This document shows, in pieces, positions 26,301 to 35,548 of a DNA stretch of 64,000 nucleotides. The stretch spans positions 19,282-83,281 of the forward strand of contig NZ_OMOJ01000011.1 of assembly GCF_900302505.1 (NCBI RefSeq), in the 5' to 3' direction. The notes beneath the pieces were generated by a model, which worked only from the letters and a program-made list of their open reading frames with translations, ran no database searches and was not told where the DNA came from. Made by a program: the position numbers and the translations under genes. How positions within the stretch are numbered: position 1 is the first letter of the stretch; each line of letters begins with the position of its first letter. The stretch is from Pseudoprimorskyibacter insulae (GTDB lineage: Bacteria; Pseudomonadota; Alphaproteobacteria; Rhodobacterales; Rhodobacteraceae).

Positions 26301-26409
26301 GGGCATTTTTGCAACACACGCAAAAAGTGCACGCGCAACTGATCCGTGTCAAATCCTTGCCCCTGTTCGCCCCCTAACCTGTCTTGCGTGGGGGCGACAG
26401 GAGGACGCC

Positions 26410-26817
26410 ATGCTAAAGATTGCGATGCTTGCCGCTGTGTTCGCATTGTTCGCCACGGAATCGGTCAGCCAAGAGGTGGAGGCAGGTCGCGCCTTGTTTC
26501 GCACCCATTGCGCCACATGCCACGGGCTAGAGGCGCGGGGAAACGGACCCATGGCCGGGGTGTTGACGGTGCAGCCGATCAACCTGACGGAACTGGCCGC
26601 CGCCAATGGTGGCAGTTTCCCGATGAAACGGGTGATCGAACGGATTGACGGGCGCGACCCGTTGGTCAGCCACGGCTCGCCCATGCCGGTATACGGCGAT
26701 TATTTCGAAACCCTGTTTGATCTCAGCGTTCGCACACCGGACGGCGATACGGTGAAAACCTCGCGCCCGGTGCTTGATCTGGTGATGTACCTGCAATCGG
26801 TGCAGGTGGCCGACTAA
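26410..26817 (+). CDS. Periplasmic c-type cytochrome
   Basis: A 135-residue protein with a signal peptide (residues 1-20, cleaved near VSQ) and one haem c site, C34-A-T-C37-H38. The likely axial methionine is M92 in 'SHGSPMPVYG'. The segment 'HGLEARGNGPMAG' after the haem site is usual in small class I cytochromes that serve dehydrogenases or oxidases. It stands alone between lysK and a convergent decarboxylase gene, so its partner is not evident. Confidence 0.88.
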   Translation: MLKIAMLAAVFALFATESVSQEVEAGRALFRTHCATCHGLEARGNGPMAGVLTVQPINLTELAAANGGSFPMKRVIERIDGRDPLVSHGSPMPVYGDYFETLFDLSVRTPDGDTVKTSRPVLDLVMYLQSVQVAD

Positions 26818-26820
26818 GCC

Positions 26821-28227
26821 TTAGGGCATGTCGCGGGCGATTTGGGTGATCACCTCAAACGCCATATTGATATCTTCCTCGGTGCAATCGAATTGCCCGG
26901 CTTGGAACCGAATGACCTTTTGACCTTCGAATAGGGTCTGGGTCAGATAAATCCGCCCATCCTCATTGATCGCATCCACCAGCCGTTGGTTGGCGGCATC
27001 CGCATCCGTTGCGCCGGTATAGCGGAAGGTGAACAGCGATAGGATCGGCTCGGACGTGATTTCGAAATCCGACTCGGCCCGAAGCCGTTCACAAAGCGCG
27101 TGTGACCAGCGGACGTGATTGCGCAGGCGGGTACGCAGACCCTCAAGCCCATAGCTGCGCAGCAAGAACCACAGTTTCAGCGCCCGGAACCGGCGGCCAA
27201 GCGGGATAGACCATTCGGAAAAGTTGGTGACCCCATCGCGGTTGTGGGTCAGCAGGAATTCAGGGCGGATGGCCAGGGTTTTGATCAGGCTGTCAGGATT
27301 GCGCAGGAACTGGATGGAACAGTCGAACTGTGCGCCCAGCCATTTGTGCGGGTTGAAGACGATGCTATCGGCCCGCTCGGCCCCGGCCCAAAGGGTGCGG
27401 AACTCAGGGCAGATCATCGCCGACCCGGCCCAGGCCGCATCAATGTGCAGGTACAGGTCGTGGCGTTCGGCAATATCGGCCAGCGCGTTCAAATCATCGC
27501 AGGCCCCGTTGGATGTGCCACCCGTGCAGCCGATGATCCCCGCAGGCACCAGCCCGGCGGCTTTATCGGAAACGATCGCGGCCTCAAGCGCGGCGGGGTC
27601 CATGCCGCGCGTCGGGCCAGTGGTCGGGATGCGGACCAGATTGTCTTGCCCGATCCCGGAAAACCAAACCGCCCGGTCAATGGATGTATGCACCTCGGCT
27701 GATGAATAGATCCGCAGGGGCGCCGCGCCAAACAGCCCGCGTTCCTTGCCTTGCCAGTTCAGCGCCCGTTCGCGCATCACCAACACGGCGGCCAAAGTGG
27801 CCGAGCTGGCGCTGTCCTGAATGGCGCCGGTAAAGCCGTCCGGCAGGCCGATGGATTGGCGCATCCAGTCGCAGATCCGTTCTTCCATCTCGGTGGCCGA
27901 GGGCGAGGTTTGCCAAAGCATGCATTGCGGCGCGATCACCGTCACAAGAAATTCGGCCAGCATCGACGGCGGCGCGGCATTGGCCGGGAAATAGGCGAAG
28001 AACCGGGGGTGCTGCCAATGGGTGATGCCGGGCATGACGATCTGGTGGAAGTCGGTCATGATGTCCGTCATCGCCTCGCCGGTTTCGGGCGGACAGGCGG
28101 GCAGGGCGGCAAAGGTGGTGCCGGGGGCTACATCCGGGCGCACGGGACGGTCGCGCAGAGATTGATGATACTCTGCCGCCCATTCGGCAATTTTCTTGCC
28201 CCAGTCTTCAAATTCCGACCAATCCAT
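26821..28227 (-). CDS. PLP-dependent aromatic-L-amino-acid decarboxylase family protein
   Basis: A 468-residue group II decarboxylase resembling DOPA/tyrosine/tryptophan decarboxylases. The PLP lysine is K295 in NPHKWLG; D263 (HIDAAWAG) binds the pyridine nitrogen and H180 stacks on the ring. The N-terminal 'GITHWQHPRFFAYFPANAAPPSML' block is diagnostic of aromatic amino acid decarboxylases. It would release CO2 from an aromatic L-amino acid to give the amine. A divergent HpaR-like regulator gene and a shared inverted repeat suggest control by an aromatic effector (inference). Confidence 0.9.
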   Translation of the reverse strand: MDWSEFEDWGKKIAEWAAEYHQSLRDRPVRPDVAPGTTFAALPACPPETGEAMTDIMTDFHQIVMPGITHWQHPRFFAYFPANAAPPSMLAEFLVTVIAPQCMLWQTSPSATEMEERICDWMRQSIGLPDGFTGAIQDSASSATLAAVLVMRERALNWQGKERGLFGAAPLRIYSSAEVHTSIDRAVWFSGIGQDNLVRIPTTGPTRGMDPAALEAAIVSDKAAGLVPAGIIGCTGGTSNGACDDLNALADIAERHDLYLHIDAAWAGSAMICPEFRTLWAGAERADSIVFNPHKWLGAQFDCSIQFLRNPDSLIKTLAIRPEFLLTHNRDGVTNFSEWSIPLGRRFRALKLWFLLRSYGLEGLRTRLRNHVRWSHALCERLRAESDFEITSEPILSLFTFRYTGATDADAANQRLVDAINEDGRIYLTQTLFEGQKVIRFQAGQFDCTEEDINMAFEVITQIARDMP

Positions 28228-28254
28228 GTCGCCCTCGCCTTGTTGTGCCGATCA

Positions 28255-28270
28255 AACCTTAGACAAGGTT
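28255..28270. promoter_or_regulatory. Candidate MarR-type operator
   Basis: A perfect inverted repeat AACCTT-AGAC-AAGGTT lies 28 bases upstream of the decarboxylase ATG and 76 bases upstream of the divergent MarR-type gene, a position suited to controlling both. Confidence 0.45.
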
Positions 28271-28345
28271 GTTGTAGATGTTAAGTAACCAAGCGGAACC
28301 GCATTTTGCGCTTTTCGCCAAACGGGTTGTCTGCATAATAGCGCC

Positions 28346-28792
28346 ATGTCTGACCCAACGCCGCTTGATCTTCATTCGACCCAGAATTCGCTGCCCATGG
28401 CTTTGATCCGGGCGCGCGAACGGCTTATGGGGCCGATCCGGGATATGCTGTCGCATATCGGGCTGACGGAACAGCAATGGCGTATTTTGCGGGTTCTCGA
28501 AGAATTCGGGCCGATGGATGTCACGCAACTGGCGGATAAGGCCTGTTTGCTGCTGCCGTCCCTGTCGCGCATTCTGCGGGGAATGGAAGAAAAGCGTCTG
28601 ATCGAACGCAGCGCCGATGAGGCCGACCGCCGCCGCCAGATCGTTGAGATCGCCGATGCCGGGCGGGGCTTGCTGCAAGACAACGTCGTGCAGGCGCGGG
28701 TGATTGCCGAACAGGTCAAGCAGCAGCTTGGCACCGAAAAGACCCGCCAATTGCTAGCGCTTTTGGGCGAAGTGGAGCGGATGAAGCCTTAG
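28346..28792 (+). CDS. MarR family regulator, HpaR-like
   Basis: A 148-residue winged-helix repressor. It follows the HpaR (homoprotocatechuate operon regulator) pattern: 'SLPMALIRARERLMGPIRDML', 'GLTEQQWRILRVLEEFGP', 'LADKACLLLPSLSRILRGME', and the wing 'RSADEADRRRQIVEI'. It is divergent from the aromatic amino acid decarboxylase gene, which is its likeliest target. No hpa catabolic genes are visible, so its effector may be an aromatic amine or acid. Its end overlaps the convergent gbpR by four bases. Confidence 0.88.
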   Translation: MSDPTPLDLHSTQNSLPMALIRARERLMGPIRDMLSHIGLTEQQWRILRVLEEFGPMDVTQLADKACLLLPSLSRILRGMEEKRLIERSADEADRRRQIVEIADAGRGLLQDNVVQARVIAEQVKQQLGTEKTRQLLALLGEVERMKP

Positions 28793-29715
28793 TGAAAGGC
28801 CAATCCGGCCATCACCAGATTGCGCAGTCGGGCCGCAATCGGTGCCATGTCCCGGCCTTTGCGTTGGATCAGGTGATAGGGCGATACGATGATCGCTTGG
28901 CGCAGCGACAGCGGTTCTAGCGTGGGGCCGGCTGCGTTTTCGACAAGGCTCATGACTTCGTGCGTCATCGGGGCCAGCAGGTCAGACGATTTCAGGCTGG
29001 CAATCATCACCAGAAGCGAGGTCGTGGTGATGATCGTTTGCGGCGGCGCGACCGAACTGGCCAGATAAGCATCTTCCACCGCTTGGCGCATGGGCGTGCC
29101 GGGGGCCTGAATGACCCAGCCGTAGCCGTCCAATTCCGCGATTTCGAGGTTTTGCCGCCCGGCCAGCGGATGGTTCGACCGGACCAGAAAGCGGATTTCC
29201 TCGATCCGTCCGCGGGTGATGTCGAATTCGCGGGCATCCAGTTGCGACGGAATGCGGGCCAGTACAAAATCATAATGCCCTGCCATCAGCCCCGTCATGA
29301 GATCGTCGCTGGACGAGACATCGATTCGGATGTCTGTCGCTTCGGTCTGTCGGGTCAGCTCTTGCACCGCTGGCACGACATAAGAAACGGCGGCCCCGGT
29401 CACGGCTCCCACGCGCACCGTGCCGCGCGTGCCGCTTTGCAGGGCGGCGACCTCTTGCGCGGTATCCTCCAGATCGGCCAGCAGAATCGCGGCGCGGCGT
29501 ACCAGAACTTCGCCGATCAAGGTCGGGGTCATGCCCTTGGGATGGCGATGAAATAGCGGCTGGCCCACCAGATCCTCCATTTGGGCCAGCATCCGCGAGG
29601 CGGCAGGCTGGGTCATGGCCAGCGCATCGGCGGCCAAAGACAGCTGCCCGCTTTCGGAAATGGCGTTCAGCAACCGGTAATGGCGCAGTTTCAATCGAGA
29701 AATCAGGTGATCCAT
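28789..29715 (-). CDS. gbpR: LysR family regulator, GbpR type
   Basis: A 308-residue LysR-type regulator with N-terminal HTH ('RHYRLLNAISESGQLSLAADALAMTQPAASRMLAQME') and a C-terminal effector domain. The start at 29715 (MDHLISRLKLRHYRLL) gives the normal LTTR spacing; an upstream in-frame start would put 12 non-conserved residues before it. It is divergent from chvE, as gbpR is in Agrobacterium and Azospirillum, where it activates the sugar-binding protein gene in response to galactose, arabinose or fucose. The same role is inferred here. Confidence 0.85.
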   Translation of the reverse strand: MDHLISRLKLRHYRLLNAISESGQLSLAADALAMTQPAASRMLAQMEDLVGQPLFHRHPKGMTPTLIGEVLVRRAAILLADLEDTAQEVAALQSGTRGTVRVGAVTGAAVSYVVPAVQELTRQTEATDIRIDVSSSDDLMTGLMAGHYDFVLARIPSQLDAREFDITRGRIEEIRFLVRSNHPLAGRQNLEIAELDGYGWVIQAPGTPMRQAVEDAYLASSVAPPQTIITTTSLLVMIASLKSSDLLAPMTHEVMSLVENAAGPTLEPLSLRQAIIVSPYHLIQRKGRDMAPIAARLRNLVMAGLAFH

Positions 29716-29719
29716 GCAT

Positions 29720-29736
29720 CCATATTTCACTAATGG
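29720..29736. promoter_or_regulatory. Candidate LysR-type site between gbpR and chvE
   Basis: CCAT (29720-29723) and ATGG (29733-29736) form a short inverted repeat with a T-N11-A core in AT-rich DNA immediately before the gbpR start. The position fits an autoregulatory recognition site; support is weak. Confidence 0.3.
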
Positions 29737-29879
29737 TATGTTGATCGTCAATTATATTATTTGAAAGGTATGACGCTTCGGCGTTTGATGTCCCCCAGAC
29801 GCAGAGACATGCGTCCGTGGCACGGTTTTCTCGTGTCGCCGGAACTCGGGTCGGAGGGACCCGAATGGGAGGAAAAGTT

Positions 29880-30941
29880 ATGAAATTCGTGACTAAGGGC
29901 GTTGTCGCCCTCGCCATGTCGGCTGGCCTTTTGGCTGCTCCGGCCTTTGCGGCTGACAAAGGCACCATTGGTATCGCCATGCCGACCAAATCCTCGGCCC
30001 GCTGGATCTCGGACGGCAACTCGATGGTCGAGCAATTCGCCGCCGCCGGTTATGAGACCGATCTTCAGTACGCCGAAGACGATATCCCCAACCAGCTGGC
30101 CCAGATCGAAAACATGGTCACCAAGGGCGTTGATGTTCTGGTGATTGCGGCCATCGACGGCACCACGCTGTCGAACGTGCTGGAAAACGCGCATTTCGCT
30201 GGCATCAAGACCATCGCTTATGACCGTCTGATCCGCGATAGCGAATACGTCGACTACTACGCCACCTTCGACAACTTCAAGGTTGGCGTGCAGCAGGCAT
30301 CGTCGCTGGTAAGCGGCCTGAAAGAGCGCTTTGGCGATGGCCCCTACAACGTTGAACTGTTCGGCGGCTCGCCGGACGATAACAACGCCTACTTCTTCTA
30401 CAACGGTGCGATGTCGGTGCTTCAGCCGCTGATCGACGCGGGCACTGTTGTGATTGGCTCCGGCCAGATGGGCATGGACACGGTCGGCACCCTGCGTTGG
30501 GACGGTGCCGTGGCTCAGGCCCGGATGGATAACCTTTTGTCGGCCAACTACACCGACAAGATGGTCCACGGCGTTCTGTCGCCCTATGACGGTCTGTCGA
30601 TTGGTATTCTTTCTTCGCTCAAGGGTGTGGGCTACGGCTCGGGCGACATGAAGATGCCGATCGTCACCGGACAGGACGCAGAACTGCCGTCGATCAAATC
30701 GATCATCGCAGGCGAACAGTATTCGACCGTGTTCAAGGACACGCGCGAACTGGCCCGCGTGACTGTGGGCATGGTGGATGCCCTGCTGCAAGGCGGCGAG
30801 CCGGAAATCAACGACACCTCGACCTATGACAACGGTGTGAAAGTCATCTCGTCGTACCTGCTCGAGCCGGTGTCGGTGGATGCCACCAACTATGAGGCCA
30901 TCGTGATCGAGTCGGGCTACCACTCGAAGGACGACCTCTGA
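29880..30941 (+). CDS. chvE: Multiple-sugar periplasmic binding protein ChvE
   Basis: A 353-residue CUT2-type binding protein. The signal peptide covers residues 1-23 (ending AAPAFA), and the mature protein starts [19 protein letters not shown] as in Agrobacterium ChvE. Further conserved parts are '[23 protein letters not shown]', '[22 protein letters not shown]' and '[10 protein letters not shown]'. The start at 29880 follows a GGGAGGAAAA site. ChvE binds L-arabinose, D-galactose, D-fucose and other sugars for import through GguAB. It is followed by a GC-rich stem-loop before gguA. Confidence 0.94.
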   Translation: MKFVTKGVVALAMSAGLLAAPAFAADKGTIGIAMPTKSSARWISDGNSMVEQFAAAGYETDLQYAEDDIPNQLAQIENMVTKGVDVLVIAAIDGTTLSNVLENAHFAGIKTIAYDRLIRDSEYVDYYATFDNFKVGVQQASSLVSGLKERFGDGPYNVELFGGSPDDNNAYFFYNGAMSVLQPLIDAGTVVIGSGQMGMDTVGTLRWDGAVAQARMDNLLSANYTDKMVHGVLSPYDGLSIGILSSLKGVGYGSGDMKMPIVTGQDAELPSIKSIIAGEQYSTVFKDTRELARVTVGMVDALLQGGEPEINDTSTYDNGVKVISSYLLEPVSVDATNYEAIVIESGYHSKDDL

Positions 30942-30978
30942 TCCTCTCCTCCCCTTCAGGCAACTGAGGGAAAACGCG

Positions 30979-31012
30979 GGGCCCGGTTACACCATTCGTG
31001 GCCGGGCCCTTT
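30979..31012 (+). terminator. Stem-loop between chvE and gguA
   Basis: GGGCCCGG (30979-30986) pairs exactly with CCGGGCCC (31002-31009) and is followed by TTT. The short T-run suggests a partial terminator or mRNA-stabilising end that makes chvE more abundant than gguAB. Confidence 0.6.
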
Positions 31013-31032
31013 GAAGACCGCGGAGCACGGAT

Positions 31033-32553
31033 ATGCACACGCTTCTGGAAATGCGATCCATCACCAAGACCTTTCCGGGCGTCAAAGCGCTGGATACGGT
31101 CAATCTGAAGGTCGCCGAGGGCGAAATTCACGCACTTGTTGGCGAAAACGGTGCAGGCAAATCGACGCTGATGAAGGTTCTGTCCGGCGTCTATCCTCAT
31201 GGCAGCTATGAGGGCGAGATTTTCTATGATGGTGCCGAGGCCCGGTTTGGCGGGATCGCCGACAGCGAGGCCAAGGGCGTCATCATCATTCACCAAGAAC
31301 TGGCGCTGGTGCCGTTGCTGTCGATCGCCGAGAACCTGTTTCTGGGCAACGAATGTGCCAAGGGCGGCGTGATGAACTGGCCCGAAACCTTCCGCCGGAC
31401 CGAAGGTCTGCTCAAGAAGGTCGGCCTTAGCGAAAGCCCGGCGACGCTGGTTGATAAGCTGGGCGTGGGCAAGCAACAGTTGGTTGAGATTGCCAAGGCA
31501 CTGGCCAAAGATGTGCGCCTGTTGATCTTGGATGAGCCGACGGCGGCCTTGTCCGAATCGGACAGTCAGGCGCTTTTGGATCTGATGCTTGAGCTGAAGG
31601 CGCAGGGCGTCACCTCGATCATCATCAGCCACAAGCTGAACGAAGTGCGCCGCGTGGCCGATAGCATCACCGTGTTGCGCGACGGGTCCGCCGTGTCGAC
31701 CATGAGCGCGGCGACCGGCGAGATCACCGAAGACCGCATTGTGCGCGATATGGTGGGCCGCGATATGTCGGCCCGATATCCGGAGCGGGATCGCAAAGCG
31801 GGCGACATGCTGATGGAGGTGGACGGATGGAATGTCTTCCACGCCGAACATGCCGACCGTCAGGTGATCCATGACATTGCTTTCAACGTTCGTGCGGGCG
31901 AAGTGGTGGGCATTGCGGGCCTTATGGGCGCGGGCCGCACCGAATTGGCGATGAGCCTGTTTGGCAAAAGCTATGGTCAGAACATCAGCGGGCAGGTGAA
32001 GCTACACGGCAAGCCGGTGGACACCTCGTCCGTGACTAAGGCGATCAAGGCGGGCCTTGCCTACGTGACCGAGGACCGCAAAGAGCTTGGCCTGATCCTC
32101 GATGAAACCATTCTGCGCAACACGACGCTGGCCAATCTGGCGGATGTGTCCAGCGGGGGGATCATCAACGAGGCCGAAGAAACCAAGGTTTCTGAACGTT
32201 ACCGCAAGGCGATGAACATCCGCACCCCAAGCGTGTTTCAGCGGGTCGTCAACCTGTCGGGTGGCAACCAGCAAAAGGTTGTGCTGTCGAAATGGCTGTT
32301 TGCTGGCCCTGAGGTGCTGATCCTGGATGAACCCACGCGCGGTATCGACGTGGGCGCGAAATATGAAATCTACGGCATCATCAACGACCTGTCGGCCCAA
32401 GGCAAAGGCGTGGTCATGATCAGTTCGGAAATGCCCGAACTGCTGGGGATGTGTGACCGGATCTATGTAATGAACGAGGGCCGTTTCGTGGGCGAATTGA
32501 CCGCCGCAGAGGCCAGCCAAGAGCGCATCATGTCGCTCATTGTGACGGAATAA
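31033..32553 (+). CDS. gguA: Sugar ABC importer ATP-binding protein GguA
   Basis: A 506-residue protein with two fused ATPase domains, as in all CUT2 importers. The first has Walker [10 protein letters not shown] (residues 37-45); the second has the degenerate [10 protein letters not shown]. The second signature is LSGGNQQKV, and Walker B-type [14 protein letters not shown] follows it. It energises the GguB channel for ChvE-bound sugars. It forms an operon with chvE upstream and gguB 14 bases downstream. Confidence 0.94.
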   Translation: MHTLLEMRSITKTFPGVKALDTVNLKVAEGEIHALVGENGAGKSTLMKVLSGVYPHGSYEGEIFYDGAEARFGGIADSEAKGVIIIHQELALVPLLSIAENLFLGNECAKGGVMNWPETFRRTEGLLKKVGLSESPATLVDKLGVGKQQLVEIAKALAKDVRLLILDEPTAALSESDSQALLDLMLELKAQGVTSIIISHKLNEVRRVADSITVLRDGSAVSTMSAATGEITEDRIVRDMVGRDMSARYPERDRKAGDMLMEVDGWNVFHAEHADRQVIHDIAFNVRAGEVVGIAGLMGAGRTELAMSLFGKSYGQNISGQVKLHGKPVDTSSVTKAIKAGLAYVTEDRKELGLILDETILRNTTLANLADVSSGGIINEAEETKVSERYRKAMNIRTPSVFQRVVNLSGGNQQKVVLSKWLFAGPEVLILDEPTRGIDVGAKYEIYGIINDLSAQGKGVVMISSEMPELLGMCDRIYVMNEGRFVGELTAAEASQERIMSLIVTE

Positions 32554-32567
32554 GAGGGACAACGGAC

Positions 32568-33755
32568 ATGAGCGAGGCACAAGGATCGCAAGGTAAGGGG
32601 CTGGGTCAGTACCTTATGGCGCATATTCGGGATTTCGGGCTGCTGTTCGCCCTGATCGCCATCATGGTGTTCTTCCAGATCGTGACCGATGGCACTTTGA
32701 TGCGCCCGGTGAATATCACCAACCTGTTCCTGCAAAACAGCTATATCATCATCATGGCTTTGGGCATGTTGATCGTCATCGTTGGCGGGCACATTGACCT
32801 GTCGGTCGGGTCTGTCATGGGCTTTATCGGCGCATTGGCGGCGGTGATGATCGTGCAATGGGAGATGCCGGTTAGCCTGACCATCGCGGTTTGTTTGGTC
32901 TTTGGCACCATCATCGGGGCGGCGCAGGGCTATTGGGTAGCCTATTGGAAAATCCCCAGCTTTATCGTGACTTTGGCCGGGATGCTGGTGTTCCGGGGCG
33001 CGTCGCTGTGGCTGCTGGAGGGGCAATCGGTTGGCCCGTTCCCGCGGTCGTTTCAGGCGCTGTCCACCGGCTTTATCCCCGACGTGTTTGGCATTGATCG
33101 CCCCAATGGCACGGCTTTGGCGGTTGGTCTGATTGCGGCGCTGGCCATCGTCTATATGGGCCTTCGCAAACGGGCGCAGAACAAGGCCTACGGGATCGAG
33201 GACGAACCCTCGGGCCTGTTCTGGGGGCGGAATATCATCATCGTCGGCGCGATGCTCTTCGTGTTCTACAAGCTGTCAACCTTCCGGGGCTTGCCCAACG
33301 TTTTGGTGACCATGGGTATTCTGACGATCATCTATGCGTTCATCACCGAACGCACCACGATTGGCCGCCGCGTCTATGCGCTGGGGGGCAATGAAAAGGC
33401 GGCGAAACTGTCGGGTATCCCGACCGAACGGCTAACCTTCCTGACCTTCGTCAACATGGGCTTTCTGGCCGCGATGGCCGGGCTGATCTTTGCCGCGCGC
33501 CTGAATACGGCGACGCCCAAAGCGGGCTTTGCGGTCGAACTGGACGTGATCGCCGCCGTGTTCATCGGCGGGGCCTCGATGTCGGGCGGTGTCGGCAAGA
33601 TCGTTGGGGCCGTGGTGGGCGCGTTCATCATGGGCGTTCTGAACAACGGCATGTCGATCATGGGCATTGGCATCGACTACCAGCAGGTGATCAAAGGGCT
33701 TGTTCTTTTGGCTGCCGTGATCTTTGACGTCTACAACAAGCAGAAACAGGGCTAG
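32568..33755 (+). CDS. gguB: Sugar ABC importer permease GguB
   Basis: A 395-residue CUT2-type permease with about ten membrane helices. Typical segments are 'ALGMLIVIVGGHIDLSVGSVMGFIGA', 'WKIPSFIVTLAGMLVFRGASLWL', and 'AVFIGGASMSGGVGKIVGAVVGAFIMGVLNNGMSIMG'. It has the long insert with charged loop (about residues 195-225) seen in XylH/GguB proteins. It partners GguA and ChvE. It lies 41 bases before the dehydratase gene. Confidence 0.94.
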   Translation: MSEAQGSQGKGLGQYLMAHIRDFGLLFALIAIMVFFQIVTDGTLMRPVNITNLFLQNSYIIIMALGMLIVIVGGHIDLSVGSVMGFIGALAAVMIVQWEMPVSLTIAVCLVFGTIIGAAQGYWVAYWKIPSFIVTLAGMLVFRGASLWLLEGQSVGPFPRSFQALSTGFIPDVFGIDRPNGTALAVGLIAALAIVYMGLRKRAQNKAYGIEDEPSGLFWGRNIIIVGAMLFVFYKLSTFRGLPNVLVTMGILTIIYAFITERTTIGRRVYALGGNEKAAKLSGIPTERLTFLTFVNMGFLAAMAGLIFAARLNTATPKAGFAVELDVIAAVFIGGASMSGGVGKIVGAVVGAFIMGVLNNGMSIMGIGIDYQQVIKGLVLLAAVIFDVYNKQKQG

Positions 33756-33796
33756 GGCGCGTTGCGCCTGTCCCTCCCGCGTGAGAGAGAACTGGT

Positions 33797-35539
33797 ATGA
33801 CCTTTGCACCAGCCAAATGGCCCCGAAAGCTTCGTTCACAAGAATGGTATGGCGGCACCTCGCGGGATAACATCTATCATCGCGGGTGGCTCAAGAACCA
33901 AGGCTACCCGCATGACCTGTTCGACGGGCGCCCGGTGATTGGCATCCTGAACACTTGGTCGGACCTGACGCCGTGCAACGGCCACCTGCGCGAGCTGGCG
34001 GAAAAGGTCAAAGCCGGGATTTGGGAGGCTGGCGGATTTCCGGTCGAAGTGCCCGTATTCTCGGCCTCGGAAAACACCTTCCGTCCGACGGCGATGATGT
34101 ATCGCAACCTTGCCGCCATGGCGGTCGAGGAGGCGATGCGCGCCCAGCCCATTGACGGCGCTGTGCTGCTGGTGGGCTGCGACAAGACCACGCCAAGCCT
34201 GCTGATGGGCGCGGCCTCAACCGATATTCCTTCCATCGTCGTGACCGGCGGGCCGATGCTGAACGGTTGGTTCCGGGGCGAGCGTGTGGGCAGTGGCACC
34301 GCGCTTTGGCAGATGTCCGAGGACATCAAGGCCGGCAAGATGACCACCGAAGATTTCCTTGAGGCCGAACAGGCCATGAGCCGGTCCAGCGGCACCTGCA
34401 ACACGATGGGCACCGCCAGCACCATGGCCAGCATGGCCGAGGCGTTGGGTATGGCGCTTTCGGGCAACGCCGCCATTCCTGCGGTCGATGCGCGCCGCCG
34501 CGTGATGGCGCAGCTGACGGGCCGCCGCATTGTGCAGATGGTCAAGGACGATCTGAAACCGTCCGACATTCTGACCCGCGCCGCCTTTGAAAACGCGATC
34601 CGCACCAATGGCGCGATTGGCGGGTCAACCAATGCTGTGATCCACATTCTGGCGCTTGCTGGCCGTGTGGGCGTGGATCTGTCGCTGGACGATTGGGATG
34701 CGCTAGGCCGCGATATCCCGACGATTGTGAACCTCATGCCGTCGGGCAAATACCTGATGGAAGAGTTCTTCTACGCGGGCGGCCTTCCGGTGATCCTCAA
34801 ACGTTTGGGCGAGGCGGGCAAGCTGAACAAAGACGCGCTGACAGTCTCCGGTGACACCGTCTGGGACGAGGTCAAAGACGCCAAGAACTGGAATGAGGAT
34901 GTGATCCTGCCGGTCGAACAGGCGCTGACCCAGCAGGGCGGGATCGCCGTGCTGAAGGGCAACCTTGCCCCCAACGGCGCGGTGCTGAAGCCCTCGGCGG
35001 CCAGCCCCAACCTGATGAAGCATCGCGGTCGCGCCGTGGTGTTCGAAGACATCGACGACTACAAAGCCAAGATCAACGATCCCGATCTGGACATTGATGA
35101 AACCTGCGTGATGGTCCTGAAAATGTGCGGCCCGCGCGGCTATCCGGGCATGTCCGAGGTCGGCAACATGGGCCTGCCGCCGAAGGTGCTGAAGAAGGGG
35201 ATCACCGATATGGTGCGTATCTCGGATGCGCGTATGTCGGGTACGGCCTATGGCACCGTGGTGCTGCACACCGCGCCCGAGGCAGCAGTGGGCGGCCCGT
35301 TGGCCATCGTGCAAAACGGCGACATGATTGAATTGGACGTGGCCAACCGCCGCCTGCATCTGGATGTCAGCGACGAAGAAATCGCGCGCCGTCTGGCCGC
35401 ATGGACCGCGCCGGGCGAAAAGCCCCAAGGTGGTTATGCCAAGCTGTTCCACGACACGGTGCAGGGCGCTGATACCGGCGCGGACTTGGATTTCTTGCGC
35501 GGCTGCCGTGGCAACGCGGTGCCAAAAGACTCGCACTAG
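33797..35539 (+). CDS. IlvD/Edd-family L-arabinonate / D-galactonate dehydratase
   Basis: A 580-residue enzyme. Fe-S ligands C60 (TPCNGH), C128 (GCDKTTPS) and C200 (SGTCNT) are all present. From memory it matches the Rhizobium leguminosarum L-arabinonate dehydratase, a [2Fe-2S] enzyme, over nearly its whole length, including the N-terminal 'RKLRSQEWYGGTSRD' and the C-terminal 'GADLDFLRGCRGNAV'. That enzyme also accepts D-galactonate and D-fuconate. The product would be 2-keto-3-deoxy-arabinonate or -galactonate. It follows the ChvE-GguAB importer and precedes the matching sugar dehydrogenase. Confidence 0.93.
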   Translation: MTFAPAKWPRKLRSQEWYGGTSRDNIYHRGWLKNQGYPHDLFDGRPVIGILNTWSDLTPCNGHLRELAEKVKAGIWEAGGFPVEVPVFSASENTFRPTAMMYRNLAAMAVEEAMRAQPIDGAVLLVGCDKTTPSLLMGAASTDIPSIVVTGGPMLNGWFRGERVGSGTALWQMSEDIKAGKMTTEDFLEAEQAMSRSSGTCNTMGTASTMASMAEALGMALSGNAAIPAVDARRRVMAQLTGRRIVQMVKDDLKPSDILTRAAFENAIRTNGAIGGSTNAVIHILALAGRVGVDLSLDDWDALGRDIPTIVNLMPSGKYLMEEFFYAGGLPVILKRLGEAGKLNKDALTVSGDTVWDEVKDAKNWNEDVILPVEQALTQQGGIAVLKGNLAPNGAVLKPSAASPNLMKHRGRAVVFEDIDDYKAKINDPDLDIDETCVMVLKMCGPRGYPGMSEVGNMGLPPKVLKKGITDMVRISDARMSGTAYGTVVLHTAPEAAVGGPLAIVQNGDMIELDVANRRLHLDVSDEEIARRLAAWTAPGEKPQGGYAKLFHDTVQGADTGADLDFLRGCRGNAVPKDSH

Positions 35540-35548
35540 GGGCATAGG

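Noticed and set aside
26306..26326. TTTTTGC/GCAAAAA inverted repeat after lysK as a terminator
   Set aside because: The stem is short and AT-rich with no GC stem and no T-run after it, so terminator function is doubtful.
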